From Bacteroidota bacterium (lineage in GTDB: Bacteria > Bacteroidota > Bacteroidia > AKYH767-A > 2013-40CM-41-45): a DNA stretch of 64,000 nt. Below, piece after piece: positions 55,059-64,000 of the stretch (position 1 is its first letter; each line of letters starts with the position of its first letter). A program made the position numbers and the translations under genes. The notes under the pieces were generated by a model, which had not been told where the DNA came from, searched no databases, and saw only the letters and a list, made by a program, of their open reading frames with translations. The stretch spans positions 620,001 to 684,000 of the forward strand of contig JADKJP010000006.1 of assembly GCA_016720935.1 (NCBI GenBank). The letters are read 5' to 3'.

Positions 55059-55718
55059 TCACTCATACGCCTTCATATCCACATTCTTCCCTCTAGTCCC
55101 TTTAAATCGTTTCCAGAATTTTTCTCTCTCCATGATGGATTTGAAATTTGGGTTGTAGGCACTTTGTGGATCTATTTTCGGGTCTGTTTTTACAGGATAT
55201 GCGGCATTGAGAGAATCTATGACCATGGGAATTAAGCCTACAGAAGGTTCCAAAACTTTTCTTGAATAGCGTTTCAACATTCTGGTTTGAAATGGATCAG
55301 ATGCTAATGCGATGCGTTTGAAACCAAGTTGTTTTGACTTCTTATAAGAATAGAAAATATTCTCGGTGCTGTGTTCGGCTTTTGTTTCAAAAAAGATATG
55401 TTCTTTCGGGATACCAAGTTTTTCGGCATAAAGCGCCATGATGATACCTTCATAATAGGGTGAATACACTGAGGAGCCGGAGTACATGACGTTTTTAGCA
55501 ATGCCTTTATCATACAGGTATTTTGACCAATAGACTCTTCCTTTCATGGTTGAATCCCATTTAGCGTTGTTAAACGGAACTCCTGGAATAACAATGATGT
55601 CGTAAGGTTCTGAAGCAGCTTTACTCAGCAGATTGCGTGAAGCTTTTTGTGAGAAAGAACAGGAGTAGAGTGAAAATAAGATGGATATTAAAAATAACCC
55701 TGTGGATGTAGATTTCAT
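55059..55718 (-). CDS. YdcF-like (DUF218) lipoprotein
   Basis: Exported protein of 219 residues. The signal ends in ILFSLYSCSF with a lipobox Cys, so ATG 55718 is preferred over 55748. The DUF218 fold is visible: YDIIVIPGVPFNNAKW, YLYDKGIAKNVMYSG, a conserved acidic/aromatic region (FFETKAEHSTENIFYSY) and RIALASDPFQTRML. DUF218 proteins (YdcF, SanA) are linked to envelope and vancomycin-barrier functions, mostly uncharacterised. The array of 7-bp repeats begins 7 bases after its stop. Confidence 0.85.
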   Translation of the reverse strand: MKSTSTGLFLISILFSLYSCSFSQKASRNLLSKAASEPYDIIVIPGVPFNNAKWDSTMKGRVYWSKYLYDKGIAKNVMYSGSSVYSPYYEGIIMALYAEKLGIPKEHIFFETKAEHSTENIFYSYKKSKQLGFKRIALASDPFQTRMLKRYSRKVLEPSVGLIPMVIDSLNAAYPVKTDPKIDPQSAYNPNFKSIMEREKFWKRFKGTRGKNVDMKAYE

Positions 55719-55942
55719 GTTCAAGGAAAGGAATGTTTTGTGTTTCATCTTTATCTAAAGGCGGGAATAGAGTGATAAACAAGCTTTTCGCTAAAATGTT
55801 CAGACTTGTAGCAAAATTACCATTTCTGCGGAATCAGGCTATGAACCTTTGAAGAATCCTGCTTAACCTGACGTGCGTCAATTTCCGGACTCCCGGTCTG
55901 GCTTATCTTGTCCGCTTCTATCATCTTTTTGAATTACAGATT

Positions 55943-57997
55943 ATGATTACAGAAGCATTGATTTCTCCTAAAAGTATAGTCATTGTTGGTGCCTCAAATG
56001 ATACCTCGAAGCCGGGGGGGAAGGTTCTCAGGAATATTCTCGATCACAATTACAGCGGACAACTTTTTGGTGTAAATCCAAAAGAAAGTAATGTTCAGGG
56101 TGTACATTGTTTTCACACATGTAGCGAATTGCCGGAAGTCGACCTTGCAATTATCGCAATTTCAGCCACGCATGTGGAGGAAACAGTACGAATACTTGCT
56201 TATGAAAAGAAGTGTAAAGCGTATATCATATTTTCTTCAGGCTTTGGTGAAATCGGAGCGGAAGGTAAAGCGTTAGAGAAACGATGCGTTGATATTGTAG
56301 AGTCCGTTGGAGGTACACTTATCGGACCGAATTGTATAGGAGTGCTTACACCGACCTACAAGGGAGTATTCGCCGGACCGATTCCAAAGTTTAGTCCGCA
56401 GGGATGTGATTGTGTTTCCGCTTCAGGCGCTACTCTCGTTTTCATTCTGGAACAGGCGATACCGAGAGGACTTACCTTTTCTTCTCTATTCTCTGTCGGA
56501 AACAGTGCCCAGGTCGGTGTTGAAGAAATTCTTGAGTATTGGGATCAGACTTTTGACCCGGAAAAAAGTTCCAGGATCAAATTGTTGTACATGGAAGAAG
56601 TTTCCAATCCGGAAAAATTTCTCAGGCATGCTTTGTCACTTGTACGAAAAGGATGTCGGATTGCCGCGATAAAAGCAGGGACTACAGAGGCAGGATCCAG
56701 AGCGGTTTCTTCGCATACGGGGTCTTTAGCCGGATCTGATACTGCTGTGGGTGCATTGTTTAGAAAAGCGGGTATTGTTCGTTGTTACAGCAGAGTGGAG
56801 CTTGTTTATGTTGCCGCAATCTTTGCTCATCAACAGTTGAAGGGAAATCGTCTGGCAGTAATCACACATGCGGGTGGCCCGGGTGTGATGCTCACGGACA
56901 TTCTGATCAAGGGTGGTATGAAAGTTCCCAAACTGGAAGGTCCGGCTGCGCAATCTTTGCTTGGTAAATTGCATCACGGTTCGTCGGTATCAAATCCTAT
57001 TGATTTTCTTGCCACGGGTACTGCTGAGCAATTGGGAGCCATTCTTGATACAGTTGAAAATGATTTTGATGAAATAGATGGTTCTGTCGTGGTATTCGGT
57101 ACAACGGGAATGTGGAGTGTCAATAATGTTTACGAAGTGCTGCATGAGAAAATGAAGACGTGTAAGAAACCGATTTTTCCCATTCTTCCTTCCGTGATTC
57201 AGGCGGCTGATGAAGTGAGTTTGTTTCAATCAAAAGGCGGTGTGAATTTTACTGACGAAGTGAGTTTTGGTTATGTGCTTTCGCGTGTTTACAGAACGCA
57301 TGAAGCATTTCCTGAAGCTAAATTGCCGGAAGTTGATTTGTCAACGATCAGATCCGTTATTGATTCAGCAGATAAAGGTTATTTGCATGCGGGTGAATGT
57401 GTTCGTTTGCTAAAAGCTGTTGGCCTAGAACAAGCTCCCCAATATTTTGCAAGGAATGCTGAGGAGTTGCAGGATGCCGCAAATCTGCTGGGCTTTCCGC
57501 TTGCGATGAAAGTTTCTGGTCCCTTGCACAAAACAGATGTGGGAGGCGTGAAACTGTCTATCCGAACACATGAAGAAGCATTGATGAGTTTTGATAAGCT
57601 GATGCTCATTCAGGGAGCGGATGGTGTGATTGTTCAGCCCATGTTGTCGGGGCAGGAATTATTTCTTGGAGCTAGAAAAGAAGATAAGTTTGGACACATT
57701 ATACTGTGCGGACTGGGTGGAATTTTTGTGGAAATCTTCAGGGATATTTCATCGGGATTATCGCCAATAAGTCGTGATGAAGCTTACGCTATGATCCAAA
57801 GATTACGTTCTTATCCTTTGATAAAAGGAGCGAGAGGAAAAGCGGGAGTAAATGAAAATATATTTGCGGAATCAATACTCCGCTTGTCTGCTTTGTTGGA
57901 AGCTGCCCCTGAAATTGTTGAACTGGATATCAATCCACTTCTTGGAACGATGGATTACCTGAAAGCTGTGGATGTACGAATCGCGATTGAAAAATAA
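55943..57997 (+). CDS. ADP-forming acetate/acyl-CoA ligase family enzyme, alpha-beta fused
   Basis: Cytoplasmic enzyme of 684 residues interconverting acyl-CoA + ADP + Pi with acid + CoA + ATP. Order: CoA-binding Rossmann domain (SIVIVGASNDTSKPGGKVL), succinyl-CoA-ligase-like domain with the phosphorylated His258 in SSHTGSLAGSD, and an ATP-grasp beta domain from about 460 (LGFPLAMKVSGPLHKTDVGG) ending with ELDINPLLG. Fused forms occur in many bacteria. The physiological acid is not evident. It converges on the 58015 gene with only 17 bases between. Confidence 0.9.
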   Translation: MITEALISPKSIVIVGASNDTSKPGGKVLRNILDHNYSGQLFGVNPKESNVQGVHCFHTCSELPEVDLAIIAISATHVEETVRILAYEKKCKAYIIFSSGFGEIGAEGKALEKRCVDIVESVGGTLIGPNCIGVLTPTYKGVFAGPIPKFSPQGCDCVSASGATLVFILEQAIPRGLTFSSLFSVGNSAQVGVEEILEYWDQTFDPEKSSRIKLLYMEEVSNPEKFLRHALSLVRKGCRIAAIKAGTTEAGSRAVSSHTGSLAGSDTAVGALFRKAGIVRCYSRVELVYVAAIFAHQQLKGNRLAVITHAGGPGVMLTDILIKGGMKVPKLEGPAAQSLLGKLHHGSSVSNPIDFLATGTAEQLGAILDTVENDFDEIDGSVVVFGTTGMWSVNNVYEVLHEKMKTCKKPIFPILPSVIQAADEVSLFQSKGGVNFTDEVSFGYVLSRVYRTHEAFPEAKLPEVDLSTIRSVIDSADKGYLHAGECVRLLKAVGLEQAPQYFARNAEELQDAANLLGFPLAMKVSGPLHKTDVGGVKLSIRTHEEALMSFDKLMLIQGADGVIVQPMLSGQELFLGARKEDKFGHIILCGLGGIFVEIFRDISSGLSPISRDEAYAMIQRLRSYPLIKGARGKAGVNENIFAESILRLSALLEAAPEIVELDINPLLGTMDYLKAVDVRIAIEK

Positions 57998-58014
57998 GAT
58001 TCGATTTTTTTTAT

Positions 58015-59145
58015 TTATTCCTGATACAACTGATTGTTGTTGTATTCAAGTTCTTTTATTTCCACTTTAAACCAGGTGAAATCCCCATCCTTCAATTTCC
58101 AGGTAACCTCACTTTTCGAAGGGATGATGATTCCTGAAAAGGTTCTATAGTTGGAACAGCTGATGTGCCAGGGTTCAACAGAGTATTTCCCATTGAATTC
58201 TCCATAACGCATTCCGTCGAATGATTTTATATTTCCAAATTCATCGAAGGTAAAAACACCTGTGACCGATTGTCCATAGCAGGTCATGATTGCCCGCGCT
58301 GAAATAGAATCAATGGCTTCCCATTTCATATATTTTTCAAGCGCGCCTGATGGGAACCATGTCATTTCAGCAAGGTAACGCATCATGGAACCTTTGTCGA
58401 TTTCTTCACCCTGACTATTCACGATATTGATCAGAGAATAGGCTTTGATGTTCATGCTACCTTTTCCATCTACATATTTATCACATCCGGCGACAGGCAT
58501 GAATGCGGACATATCCATACGGACAGTCCATACAAATCCGGGATTTTGGACTGTAAAATATTGAAAGGCACTGGCAGGAGACCATTTTCCTCCCGGTGCA
58601 GTTAACATGGAGCAGGATTGTTGTAATCTGATTGATTTAATTTTTTCCCTTCCGACAACGCCCGAATGAATCAGCCATTTCTTCACCGGGGCAGGGAGTG
58701 AATCCAGATTTTCAGGACGGATGATTTGTTCTTCATTTGTGGATTGAAGTGAAAATAAATGAACAATATCCTCACGACTTTCTTTCTGAAAATTCCAATC
58801 AGACATCGCGATAATTGCAAAAGGCAGAATAATGATGTTGGCGATGGTTCCGGCTTTTGCATCTTTCCAGTAGAGTATGATCAGTAGTTGCGATAAAATA
58901 ATGGCCGCTATTCCTGTTATCCACCAGGTGTTTGTTTCCAGGAGAAATGAAATTCCGGTGATGATGAAAAGTAAACAAGTTAGTCCCCAGAAGTAACCGG
59001 CAATTTTTGCGAAAGCAGGGGAGAGTGGTGCAATTGTTTTTCCACTGAACTTTGGAATTTCAGCAAGACGCAGTTCTCTTATAAAGCCAATGAGATGGAT
59101 GAATCCATGAATAATAAGAATGATAATAAAAAGGATTCGGAGCAT
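58015..59145 (-). CDS. Membrane protein with large soluble domain, DUF6544/DUF6920-like
   Basis: Protein of 376 residues. Four hydrophobic segments lie in the first 125 residues (start MLRILFIIILIIHGFIHLIGF). A soluble domain follows: LPAPVKKWLIHSGVVGREKI, PGFVWTVRMDMSAF, a Cys-containing stretch and MRYLAEMTWFPSGALEKYM. These match the uncharacterised DUF6544-type family as I recall. It lies 12 bases downstream of the Tat-signal gene and is probably translated with it. No function is known. Confidence 0.8.
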   Translation of the reverse strand: MLRILFIIILIIHGFIHLIGFIRELRLAEIPKFSGKTIAPLSPAFAKIAGYFWGLTCLLFIITGISFLLETNTWWITGIAAIILSQLLIILYWKDAKAGTIANIIILPFAIIAMSDWNFQKESREDIVHLFSLQSTNEEQIIRPENLDSLPAPVKKWLIHSGVVGREKIKSIRLQQSCSMLTAPGGKWSPASAFQYFTVQNPGFVWTVRMDMSAFMPVAGCDKYVDGKGSMNIKAYSLINIVNSQGEEIDKGSMMRYLAEMTWFPSGALEKYMKWEAIDSISARAIMTCYGQSVTGVFTFDEFGNIKSFDGMRYGEFNGKYSVEPWHISCSNYRTFSGIIIPSKSEVTWKLKDGDFTWFKVEIKELEYNNNQLYQE

Positions 59146-59157
59146 AGCCTGTCAGAC

Positions 59158-59511
59158 TCAAATCTCCTTTCTCATACGATCTATAGAAGCGTGGTAAATA
59201 AGTGCGAAACTTTCTTCTTTCATGTATTCGGTCAGCTTCGGTTGCCATTCCTGTGCCTTGTCCGATAATTCCATCATCTTTTTATTGTTGAGGACATCAT
59301 CCGGATAAGTTTTTTGTATAGCGATGACTTCAATGAATTCATCCATCCATTGTCCATATCTAAGCATGAATTCCTGTTGTTCCGGATTCAATTTGTGAAT
59401 TGCCTGATGGTCTATAATCTTTGCCAAAGCTCCGGTGCTAACTAATCCGGCTCCGGCTGTAATGCCGAGAATTTTTAAGAATTTTCTACGGGTTGAATCT
59501 TGATCAGTCAT
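59158..59511 (-). CDS. Small Tat-signal protein
   Basis: Protein of 117 residues with a clear twin-arginine signal: STRRKFLKILGITAGAGLVS, then LAK. The mature helical part (LNPEQQEFMLRYGQWMDEF ... HASIDRMRKEI) has no cofactor motif I recognise. Tat export usually means folding before export, often with a cofactor or a partner. It is the first gene of a two-gene operon with the DUF6544-like membrane protein, so they may form a complex. Confidence 0.8.
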   Translation of the reverse strand: MTDQDSTRRKFLKILGITAGAGLVSTGALAKIIDHQAIHKLNPEQQEFMLRYGQWMDEFIEVIAIQKTYPDDVLNNKKMMELSDKAQEWQPKLTEYMKEESFALIYHASIDRMRKEI

Positions 59512-59734
59512 GGGGTAAATTCTAAAATTTAAGAGAGTAAAATATATTGGATCATCAAATATCGCGACACTAAAATGTTAAATTATATCTGAATTTGCAA
59601 GACCCTTGAAGATTTATTTGCAGATCGATGTTGATTTGCCATTGGAAAAGCTGCTGTAAGGAGGCTCTTATTTGACGAGATTCATATGATGAATGTCATG
59701 ATTTGATTTTGTGAAAATTCGACATTTGATACTT

Positions 59735-60859
59735 ATGAGAAAAGTAATATTTTTCCTTAGCAGTTTTATGCTTTTGTTCCTGAATATGCCCGGAGCTGTT
59801 GCGCAGGATGTATCGATGAGTGATTCTATGGTTGTCAGTTGTCAGGCTAATTTTTTTGACAGCGGTACATCAGGCGCGGCATACTCTCCAAATGAAAATT
59901 ACACTCTAACTTTTCAGTCGGCAAGTAACTGTATTTTGGACATTGTTTGGACTAATTTTGATTTGGGTGCGGGGGATACGCTGTTTATCTATGATGGATG
60001 TGATCTTTCGGCCTTACTTATTGGAACATTCACTCAGACGTCTTTACCTCTTGCTATTCAATCTACCGGAAATTGTCTGACATTTCATTTTACTTCTGAT
60101 GGTACAGATGAGGGATCAGGTTGGGCGGCGGAAGTATCTTGTCCAACTACTCCGGTTGCAGGCATTCTCACTGACGGTCCAACGGAATTCTGTGGGGGAG
60201 ACAGTGTGCATCTGATTGCAAGCGGAACAGGTACCGTTCATTGGAATACACTTTCAAATGAAGATACTATTACCGTCAGTTTTCCCGGTACCTACGTCCT
60301 TACAATTACCAGTGCAGGCGGATGTTCCGATACAGCGGTGCAGGAAATTACTGTATACCCATTACCACCGGTTGGATTCATTCTGGATCAGGATACTTTT
60401 TGCACACAAGACCCTGCTTATCCAATGACAGGGGGATTTCCTGTCGGAGGGGCCTATAGTGGAACAGGAGTGGTCAATAATACATTTTTTCCATCACAAG
60501 CCGGGCAGGGAGTTGTAACTGTGTATTATACCTACACCGACAGCAATGGCTGCAGCAGGACCATTCCGCAGTCGATCACTGTATTAATTTGTCAGGGAGT
60601 AAAACAGTTTCAAGTAATTCCGCTTGTACAATTAATGCCTAATCCTGTCCATGATAATCTGAATATTGAAATCCAAAGTTCAGATGAATTTGAGATGTTG
60701 GTGGTGACGGATATCCATGGAAGATGTATTCAAACAACTTCGCTGAATCATCTTTCCAATGAATTTCAAATGGATGTTCATGATTGGATTCCCGGATTTT
60801 ACTTTTTCAGATTCGTTGGGAAGAATCAGGCATGCTTTAAAGTGGTAAAAACTGAATAA
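59735..60859 (+). CDS. Secreted CUB-like-domain T9SS protein
   Basis: Exported protein of 374 residues. A signal peptide (MRKVIFFLSSFMLLFL ... AVAQ) precedes a CUB-like domain at about 25-135 (YSPNENYTLTF, DTLFIYDG, LTFHFTSDGTDEGSGW). One or two Ig/PKD-like repeats follow and the end is a T9SS type A domain (LMPNPVHDNLNIEIQ ... NQACFKVVKTE). I use ATG 59735 rather than GTG 59711, as it begins the signal exactly. CUB domains mediate protein or glycan contacts; no enzyme is visible. Confidence 0.85.
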   Translation: MRKVIFFLSSFMLLFLNMPGAVAQDVSMSDSMVVSCQANFFDSGTSGAAYSPNENYTLTFQSASNCILDIVWTNFDLGAGDTLFIYDGCDLSALLIGTFTQTSLPLAIQSTGNCLTFHFTSDGTDEGSGWAAEVSCPTTPVAGILTDGPTEFCGGDSVHLIASGTGTVHWNTLSNEDTITVSFPGTYVLTITSAGGCSDTAVQEITVYPLPPVGFILDQDTFCTQDPAYPMTGGFPVGGAYSGTGVVNNTFFPSQAGQGVVTVYYTYTDSNGCSRTIPQSITVLICQGVKQFQVIPLVQLMPNPVHDNLNIEIQSSDEFEMLVVTDIHGRCIQTTSLNHLSNEFQMDVHDWIPGFYFFRFVGKNQACFKVVKTE

Positions 60860-60961
60860 TGTTGATAAACCTGTTCATTTTCCAGGATTTCTAATTATAA
60901 AAAAATCATCTTTAGTACAAATTTTAAGGATACTTTGTTGCCCATACTTAATCCAATATCT

Positions 60962-62215
60962 ATGAGAAAATTGCTACTTCTGATTTCAGTAATGTTTTCA
61001 ATTCAGTCACAGGCACAGACCATCAAGATATTATTTGATGCTTCGAGTGCGCAAATGGCAGCTAATGCTGATTGGGTGATTGACGCAGACACCAGAAATT
61101 TAAAAACAGGTTCAGGTGGGTTGATGGTGACAGGTGGCAATGAATCGAATCCTCAGCGAATTCCTACTCCGGCTCAATCCGGAATTACGGCAAATACATC
61201 TGAAACTTATTGGGCCGGTGCATTATCGGCATGGGCTGTTGATTGTGCCAAGAAGGGATATATTGTTGAGACTCTTCCTTATAATGGTTTGATTACATAC
61301 GGTGTGACTACTAATGCACAGGACTTGAGTAATTATAAAATCTTTATTATAGACGAACCGAATATCCGATTCACCACTGCTGAGAAAACTGCGATGTTGA
61401 ATTTTGTAAACAATGGTGGTGGATTGTTCATGATTGCAGATCATACTGTGAGTGACCGGAATAATGATGGATGGGATTCACCTGCAATCTTTAATGATTT
61501 CATGACCAATAATGGTTCCGTCAGCAATCCTTTCGGGATTGCCTTTGACCTGGCAAATTTTTCACAGACTTCTTCCAATATTCTGAATTCTGCTACTGAT
61601 CCGATCCTGCATGGAGTAATGGGGAATGTAACAGGATTGCAGTTCAATAACGGCACAACCATGACCCTGAATCGTACAAAGAATTCTACTGTGAAGGGAT
61701 TGATTTTCAAAACCGGCTCGTCAACAACCGGAACGACAAATTCCATTTTTGCTGCTGCAAATTATGGCAGCGGAAAAGTTTGTGGAATTGGAGATAGCTC
61801 TCCAATGGATGATGGAACCGGAGATCCGAATGACGCATTGTATTCCTCTTATAAAACAGCCCTTAGCGGTTCACATCAGAAGTTAATGATGAATGCTACA
61901 ATTTGGCTTGCAACTCCCGGAACAGCACCAAGATTGTCCGCCACTGATTTGTCCGAAGCGCCTTCTATCGGTATGAAATTGTATCCAAATCCGGCTGATA
62001 ATCAAATTCATTTGTCTTATGTTTCAAATGAGGAGAATGCTTCTATTGTGACTGTAATTGATTTGACCGGACATATTGTTTTTAGCCAGGTTCTTGATCA
62101 GACAGGAAGCGAGGGCGAACTTGTTTTGGATCTGTCAGGTTATTCTGAAGGAATGTACGTGGTTACACTTCAGAATGGAAAAGATCTGATAACCCAGAGA
62201 TTTATTCGTCAGTAA
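60962..62215 (+). CDS. Secreted protein with a glutamine-amidotransferase-like domain, T9SS cargo
   Basis: Exported protein of 417 residues. A signal peptide (MRKLLLLISVMFSIQSQAQ) precedes a Rossmann-like domain at about 22-320: TIKILFDASSAQMAANADW, IFIIDEPNIRFTTAEKTA, GGGLFMIADHTVSDRN and GSGKVCGIGDSSPMDDGTG. The pattern resembles DUF4350/GATase-like or alkaline-phosphatase-adjacent domains; I do not name an activity. The end is a T9SS type A domain (LYPNPADNQIHLSYV ... ITQRFIRQ). ATG 60962 fits the signal; the TTG at 60935 is within a promoter-like TACTTTG. Confidence 0.8.
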   Translation: MRKLLLLISVMFSIQSQAQTIKILFDASSAQMAANADWVIDADTRNLKTGSGGLMVTGGNESNPQRIPTPAQSGITANTSETYWAGALSAWAVDCAKKGYIVETLPYNGLITYGVTTNAQDLSNYKIFIIDEPNIRFTTAEKTAMLNFVNNGGGLFMIADHTVSDRNNDGWDSPAIFNDFMTNNGSVSNPFGIAFDLANFSQTSSNILNSATDPILHGVMGNVTGLQFNNGTTMTLNRTKNSTVKGLIFKTGSSTTGTTNSIFAAANYGSGKVCGIGDSSPMDDGTGDPNDALYSSYKTALSGSHQKLMMNATIWLATPGTAPRLSATDLSEAPSIGMKLYPNPADNQIHLSYVSNEENASIVTVIDLTGHIVFSQVLDQTGSEGELVLDLSGYSEGMYVVTLQNGKDLITQRFIRQ

Positions 62216-62232
62216 ACTAAAAGAATTGTATG

Positions 62233-62267
62233 AAAAACGGCGTTGTAGATTCTACAACGCCGTTTTT
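62233..62267. terminator. Strong bidirectional hairpin terminator
   Basis: 16-bp perfect arms (AAAAACGGCGTTGTAG and CTACAACGCCGTTTTT, 62233-62248 / 62252-62267), loop ATT. It lies between convergent genes and can serve both. Confidence 0.92.
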
Positions 62268-62305
62268 ATTTTAGATGCGCCCTTAAGATAAAATTAATTC
62301 AGGAT

Positions 62306-63559
62306 TTATATAATCAGTTTTTTTACCGGAATATTTTCATCCGGAAATTGAAGGAAATAAACTCCTGAAGAGAGTTCATTCAGCGGTATCTTTTCAGGAG
62401 ATCCTGTTACGATAAAAAATTCCTTTGCAATTTGTCCCTGGCTGGTTAAAATTAATGTCCTGATTCTGCCGGAATTTCTGTTATTTAAAACAATCTCCAG
62501 GTTCAGACCATCTTGAGTATACTGAAAATTAATTTCAATTTGCTTCCGCTGGAATTCAACAGGAACAATTGAACTGAATTCGTATTTTCCATCATAATCT
62601 ACTTGTCTTAATCGGTAAAAAAAGATTCCGGAATGCAGATCCGGATCGATGAAAGTATACCGATGAATCTGACTGCTGGTTCCTGCACCGGTGACTCTTC
62701 CAATTTCTTCGAATGCAGAAGCATCTTCTGATTTTTCGATCACGAAATAATCATTATTGAGTTCAGTCGCGGTGGTCCATTCAAGTGAAACATTATTGTT
62801 ATTCACCAAGGCGTTAAAGGATAATAATTCAACGGGAAGAGGAAGTGAAAGGCTTACAGTAACGTCATCGACAAAATAATATGCAGCATTCGGTGACCCG
62901 CCGGAAGCCAGAACTCTTGTTGTCAATGCGTCCGCATAGAAGTTGCCTATGGTCATTGTCGTATAACTCACGGAAGGAATTATGGTAAATGAATACAATT
63001 GCCAGACTGAATCATTCGCAACCGTAGTAATGTTGCATTGAGGAATTACATTAATCGGATTTGATCCGGTCTGACTCAAAGGAGAAGCAGAAAAATAGAT
63101 TCCTACGTTGTTGGATCGGTAGGAATAATATGTTGCTTTTCCGGTTGTGAGCCAAAATGAAACTGTGTATTGTTGACCAACAATCATGGGTGATGAAAGT
63201 GTTGTTGAAACATATTCTCTATAGTTGGCGATCAAAGCAGACCATGTACCGAATCCTATCATTGCGTTTCCGGTGTGTGCAGCACAAACTCCGAATATTG
63301 AATTGGGAATACTTACAGGATAGGTGCCGAGGGTGTGTAAAAAATCAGGGCTCCCTGTTCCCGCTACCATCGTACAGGAACCATTTGGATTCGACCATCC
63401 CAATGAACGGCATGGTTGACCGTAATTGTTTGGAACGGCACTATAAGTTTCGAAACTACTGTTTGTGACCAGATTTTGAGCAGATAAAGGGATTATCCCT
63501 GCTGAGAAAAACAGCATGATTAAAAACAGACTACCAATTACTCCCTTTGAGCAAGTCAT
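62306..63559 (-). CDS. Secreted carbohydrate-binding-like T9SS protein
   Basis: Exported protein of 417 residues. A signal peptide (SLFLIMLFFSAGIIPLSAQ) precedes a jelly-roll-like domain at about 30-235 (NLVTNSSFETY, GNAMIGFGTWSALIANYREY, QQYTVSFWLTTGKATYYS), typical of CBM/discoidin-like adhesion domains that begin with NSSFE. A fibronectin-like part follows (VSLEWTTATELNNDYFVIEK) and the end is a T9SS type A domain to PVKKLII. It is probably a glycan-binding or structural surface protein. Confidence 0.85.
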   Translation of the reverse strand: MTCSKGVIGSLFLIMLFFSAGIIPLSAQNLVTNSSFETYSAVPNNYGQPCRSLGWSNPNGSCTMVAGTGSPDFLHTLGTYPVSIPNSIFGVCAAHTGNAMIGFGTWSALIANYREYVSTTLSSPMIVGQQYTVSFWLTTGKATYYSYRSNNVGIYFSASPLSQTGSNPINVIPQCNITTVANDSVWQLYSFTIIPSVSYTTMTIGNFYADALTTRVLASGGSPNAAYYFVDDVTVSLSLPLPVELLSFNALVNNNNVSLEWTTATELNNDYFVIEKSEDASAFEEIGRVTGAGTSSQIHRYTFIDPDLHSGIFFYRLRQVDYDGKYEFSSIVPVEFQRKQIEINFQYTQDGLNLEIVLNNRNSGRIRTLILTSQGQIAKEFFIVTGSPEKIPLNELSSGVYFLQFPDENIPVKKLII

Positions 63560-63821
63560 GGACCTTTATCTTTTTGCTCATCAAATCTGCAAACTTTCGA
63601 ATGATTCTGCAGACAAAACTTCCTGAATGGGAAAAATGTGCTTCTGAACTGGAGGAAAATAAAATCAGGGACTTATTATCCTGCCAGAAGTGAAATTTGA
63701 CGGGGGTAGATATTGACATTCATAATGAATACCGCTGTTCATTTGTAGGATTAGCACTTGTCACTGAATCAAATTTTATTACTGTTTTTTGGTGAATATT
63801 AATCTTTTATCACCGGATTGA
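63560..63821. other. Intergenic region with no gene seen
   Basis: 262 bases between two minus-strand genes. No gene, clear repeat or hairpin was recognised. It must hold the promoter for the gene at 62306-63559, but no clear TAnnTTTG was found. Confidence 0.4.
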
Positions 63822-64000
63822 TTAAGGATGTACACTAAGTATAAGGAGTCCGATATTATTTTCAAGCAGACTATAATCCGAAGATTCTACGAGACCGTCA
63901 CCGGTAAGGTCGCCGATGTCATATCCGGAGGAAATTGAATTCACGGCAGATTCCAACAATGAAAAGTCGTTATCATTAATGCCACCATCTTGTATTCCAT
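63822..64000 (-). CDS. Partial gene: C-terminus of a second protein with the dockerin-like ending
   Basis: Runs off the window edge; 58 residues and the stop are visible. Two EF-hand-like loops, QDGGINDNDFSLLE and GDLTGDGLVESSDYSLLE, then LLILSVHP and TAA. The loops, their spacing and the final His-Pro match the end of the giant metalloprotease at 10122-14495 (GDITGDNLIESADYSLIE ... MVAHP). The rest of the protein lies beyond the window, so its function is unknown, but it is probably a large secreted protein of the same export class. Confidence 0.8.
   Translation of the reverse strand, partial: GIQDGGINDNDFSLLESAVNSISSGYDIGDLTGDGLVESSDYSLLENNIGLLILSVHP

Noticed and set aside
54875..55096. 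Open frame with the repeating peptide IYNLQST
   Set aside because: It is the translation of the 7-bp repeat array; the plus strand of the array simply has no stop codon.
1..64000. tRNA, rRNA, toxin-antitoxin, restriction-modification or phage-defence genes
   Set aside because: I looked for the usual motifs in the gaps and found no convincing example; the DUF5131 remnant is the only phage-related trace.

Overview
The window looks like chromosomal DNA from a member of the Bacteroidota, probably an uncultured Sphingobacteriia/Chitinophagia-like lineage. Three things support this. There are many large secreted proteins with C-terminal type IX secretion (T9SS) sorting domains, and one with a gliding-motility (CHU/type B) domain. 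Several starts are preceded by TAnnTTTG promoter boxes. Characteristic Bacteroidota gene forms also occur, such as a fused alpha/beta 2-oxoacid dehydrogenase E1 and a CzcA-TolC fusion. I saw no rRNA, tRNA, CRISPR array, prophage, complete insertion sequence or recognisable anti-phage system.

Layout. 1-6.7 kb: FAD-dependent reductase, Nudix hydrolase, RlpA, a hypothetical protein, murQ and the fused E1. 7.0-9.9 kb: a likely copper/redox operon (YHS lipoprotein, SCO, M1 aminopeptidase) in which the aminopeptidase is broken by one missing G. 10-21 kb: a giant metalloprotease ending in a dockerin-like module, a UbiA prenyltransferase, a subtilisin, ettA and a repeat-rich secreted protein. 21.4-25.9 kb: hisS, hutH and an MFS transporter, followed by a DUF5131-like gene remnant. 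26.4-35.2 kb: a TetR-controlled cluster (membrane proteins, Tll0287-type haem protein, cupin, small Cys/His-rich protein) leading into a CzcA-TolC fusion and its adaptor, probably heavy-metal or stress efflux. 35.4-46.3 kb: a second repeat-rich secreted protein, a decahaem cytochrome with a membrane cytochrome b partner, the 1427-residue gliding-type protein, a fatty acid hydroxylase, a non-coding segment with a nested palindrome, and a pectate-lyase-like protein. 46.3-58 kb: TonB-like domain, efp, ClC channel, a secreted regulatory-domain protein, dicarboxylate symporter, rRNA methyltransferase, L,D-transpeptidase, YdcF-like protein and an ADP-forming acyl-CoA ligase. 58-64 kb: a Tat/membrane protein pair, three T9SS cargo proteins, and the tail of a second protein with the dockerin-like ending.

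Two patterns cut across the genes. First, intergenic DNA carries tandem repeats that all have a 7-bp period (seven blocks at five sites). Where they follow a gene they read in the sense direction with TAG in most units, and in two cases the gene's own stop codon is part of a unit. A second dispersed element (CTTTGCG...) sits at other gene ends. Second, the secreted proteins use three different C-terminal endings: T9SS type A (eight genes), type B/CHU (one) and a dockerin-like module ending in His-Pro (two). Coordinates were read by eye and functions come from motif recognition; no database search was possible.
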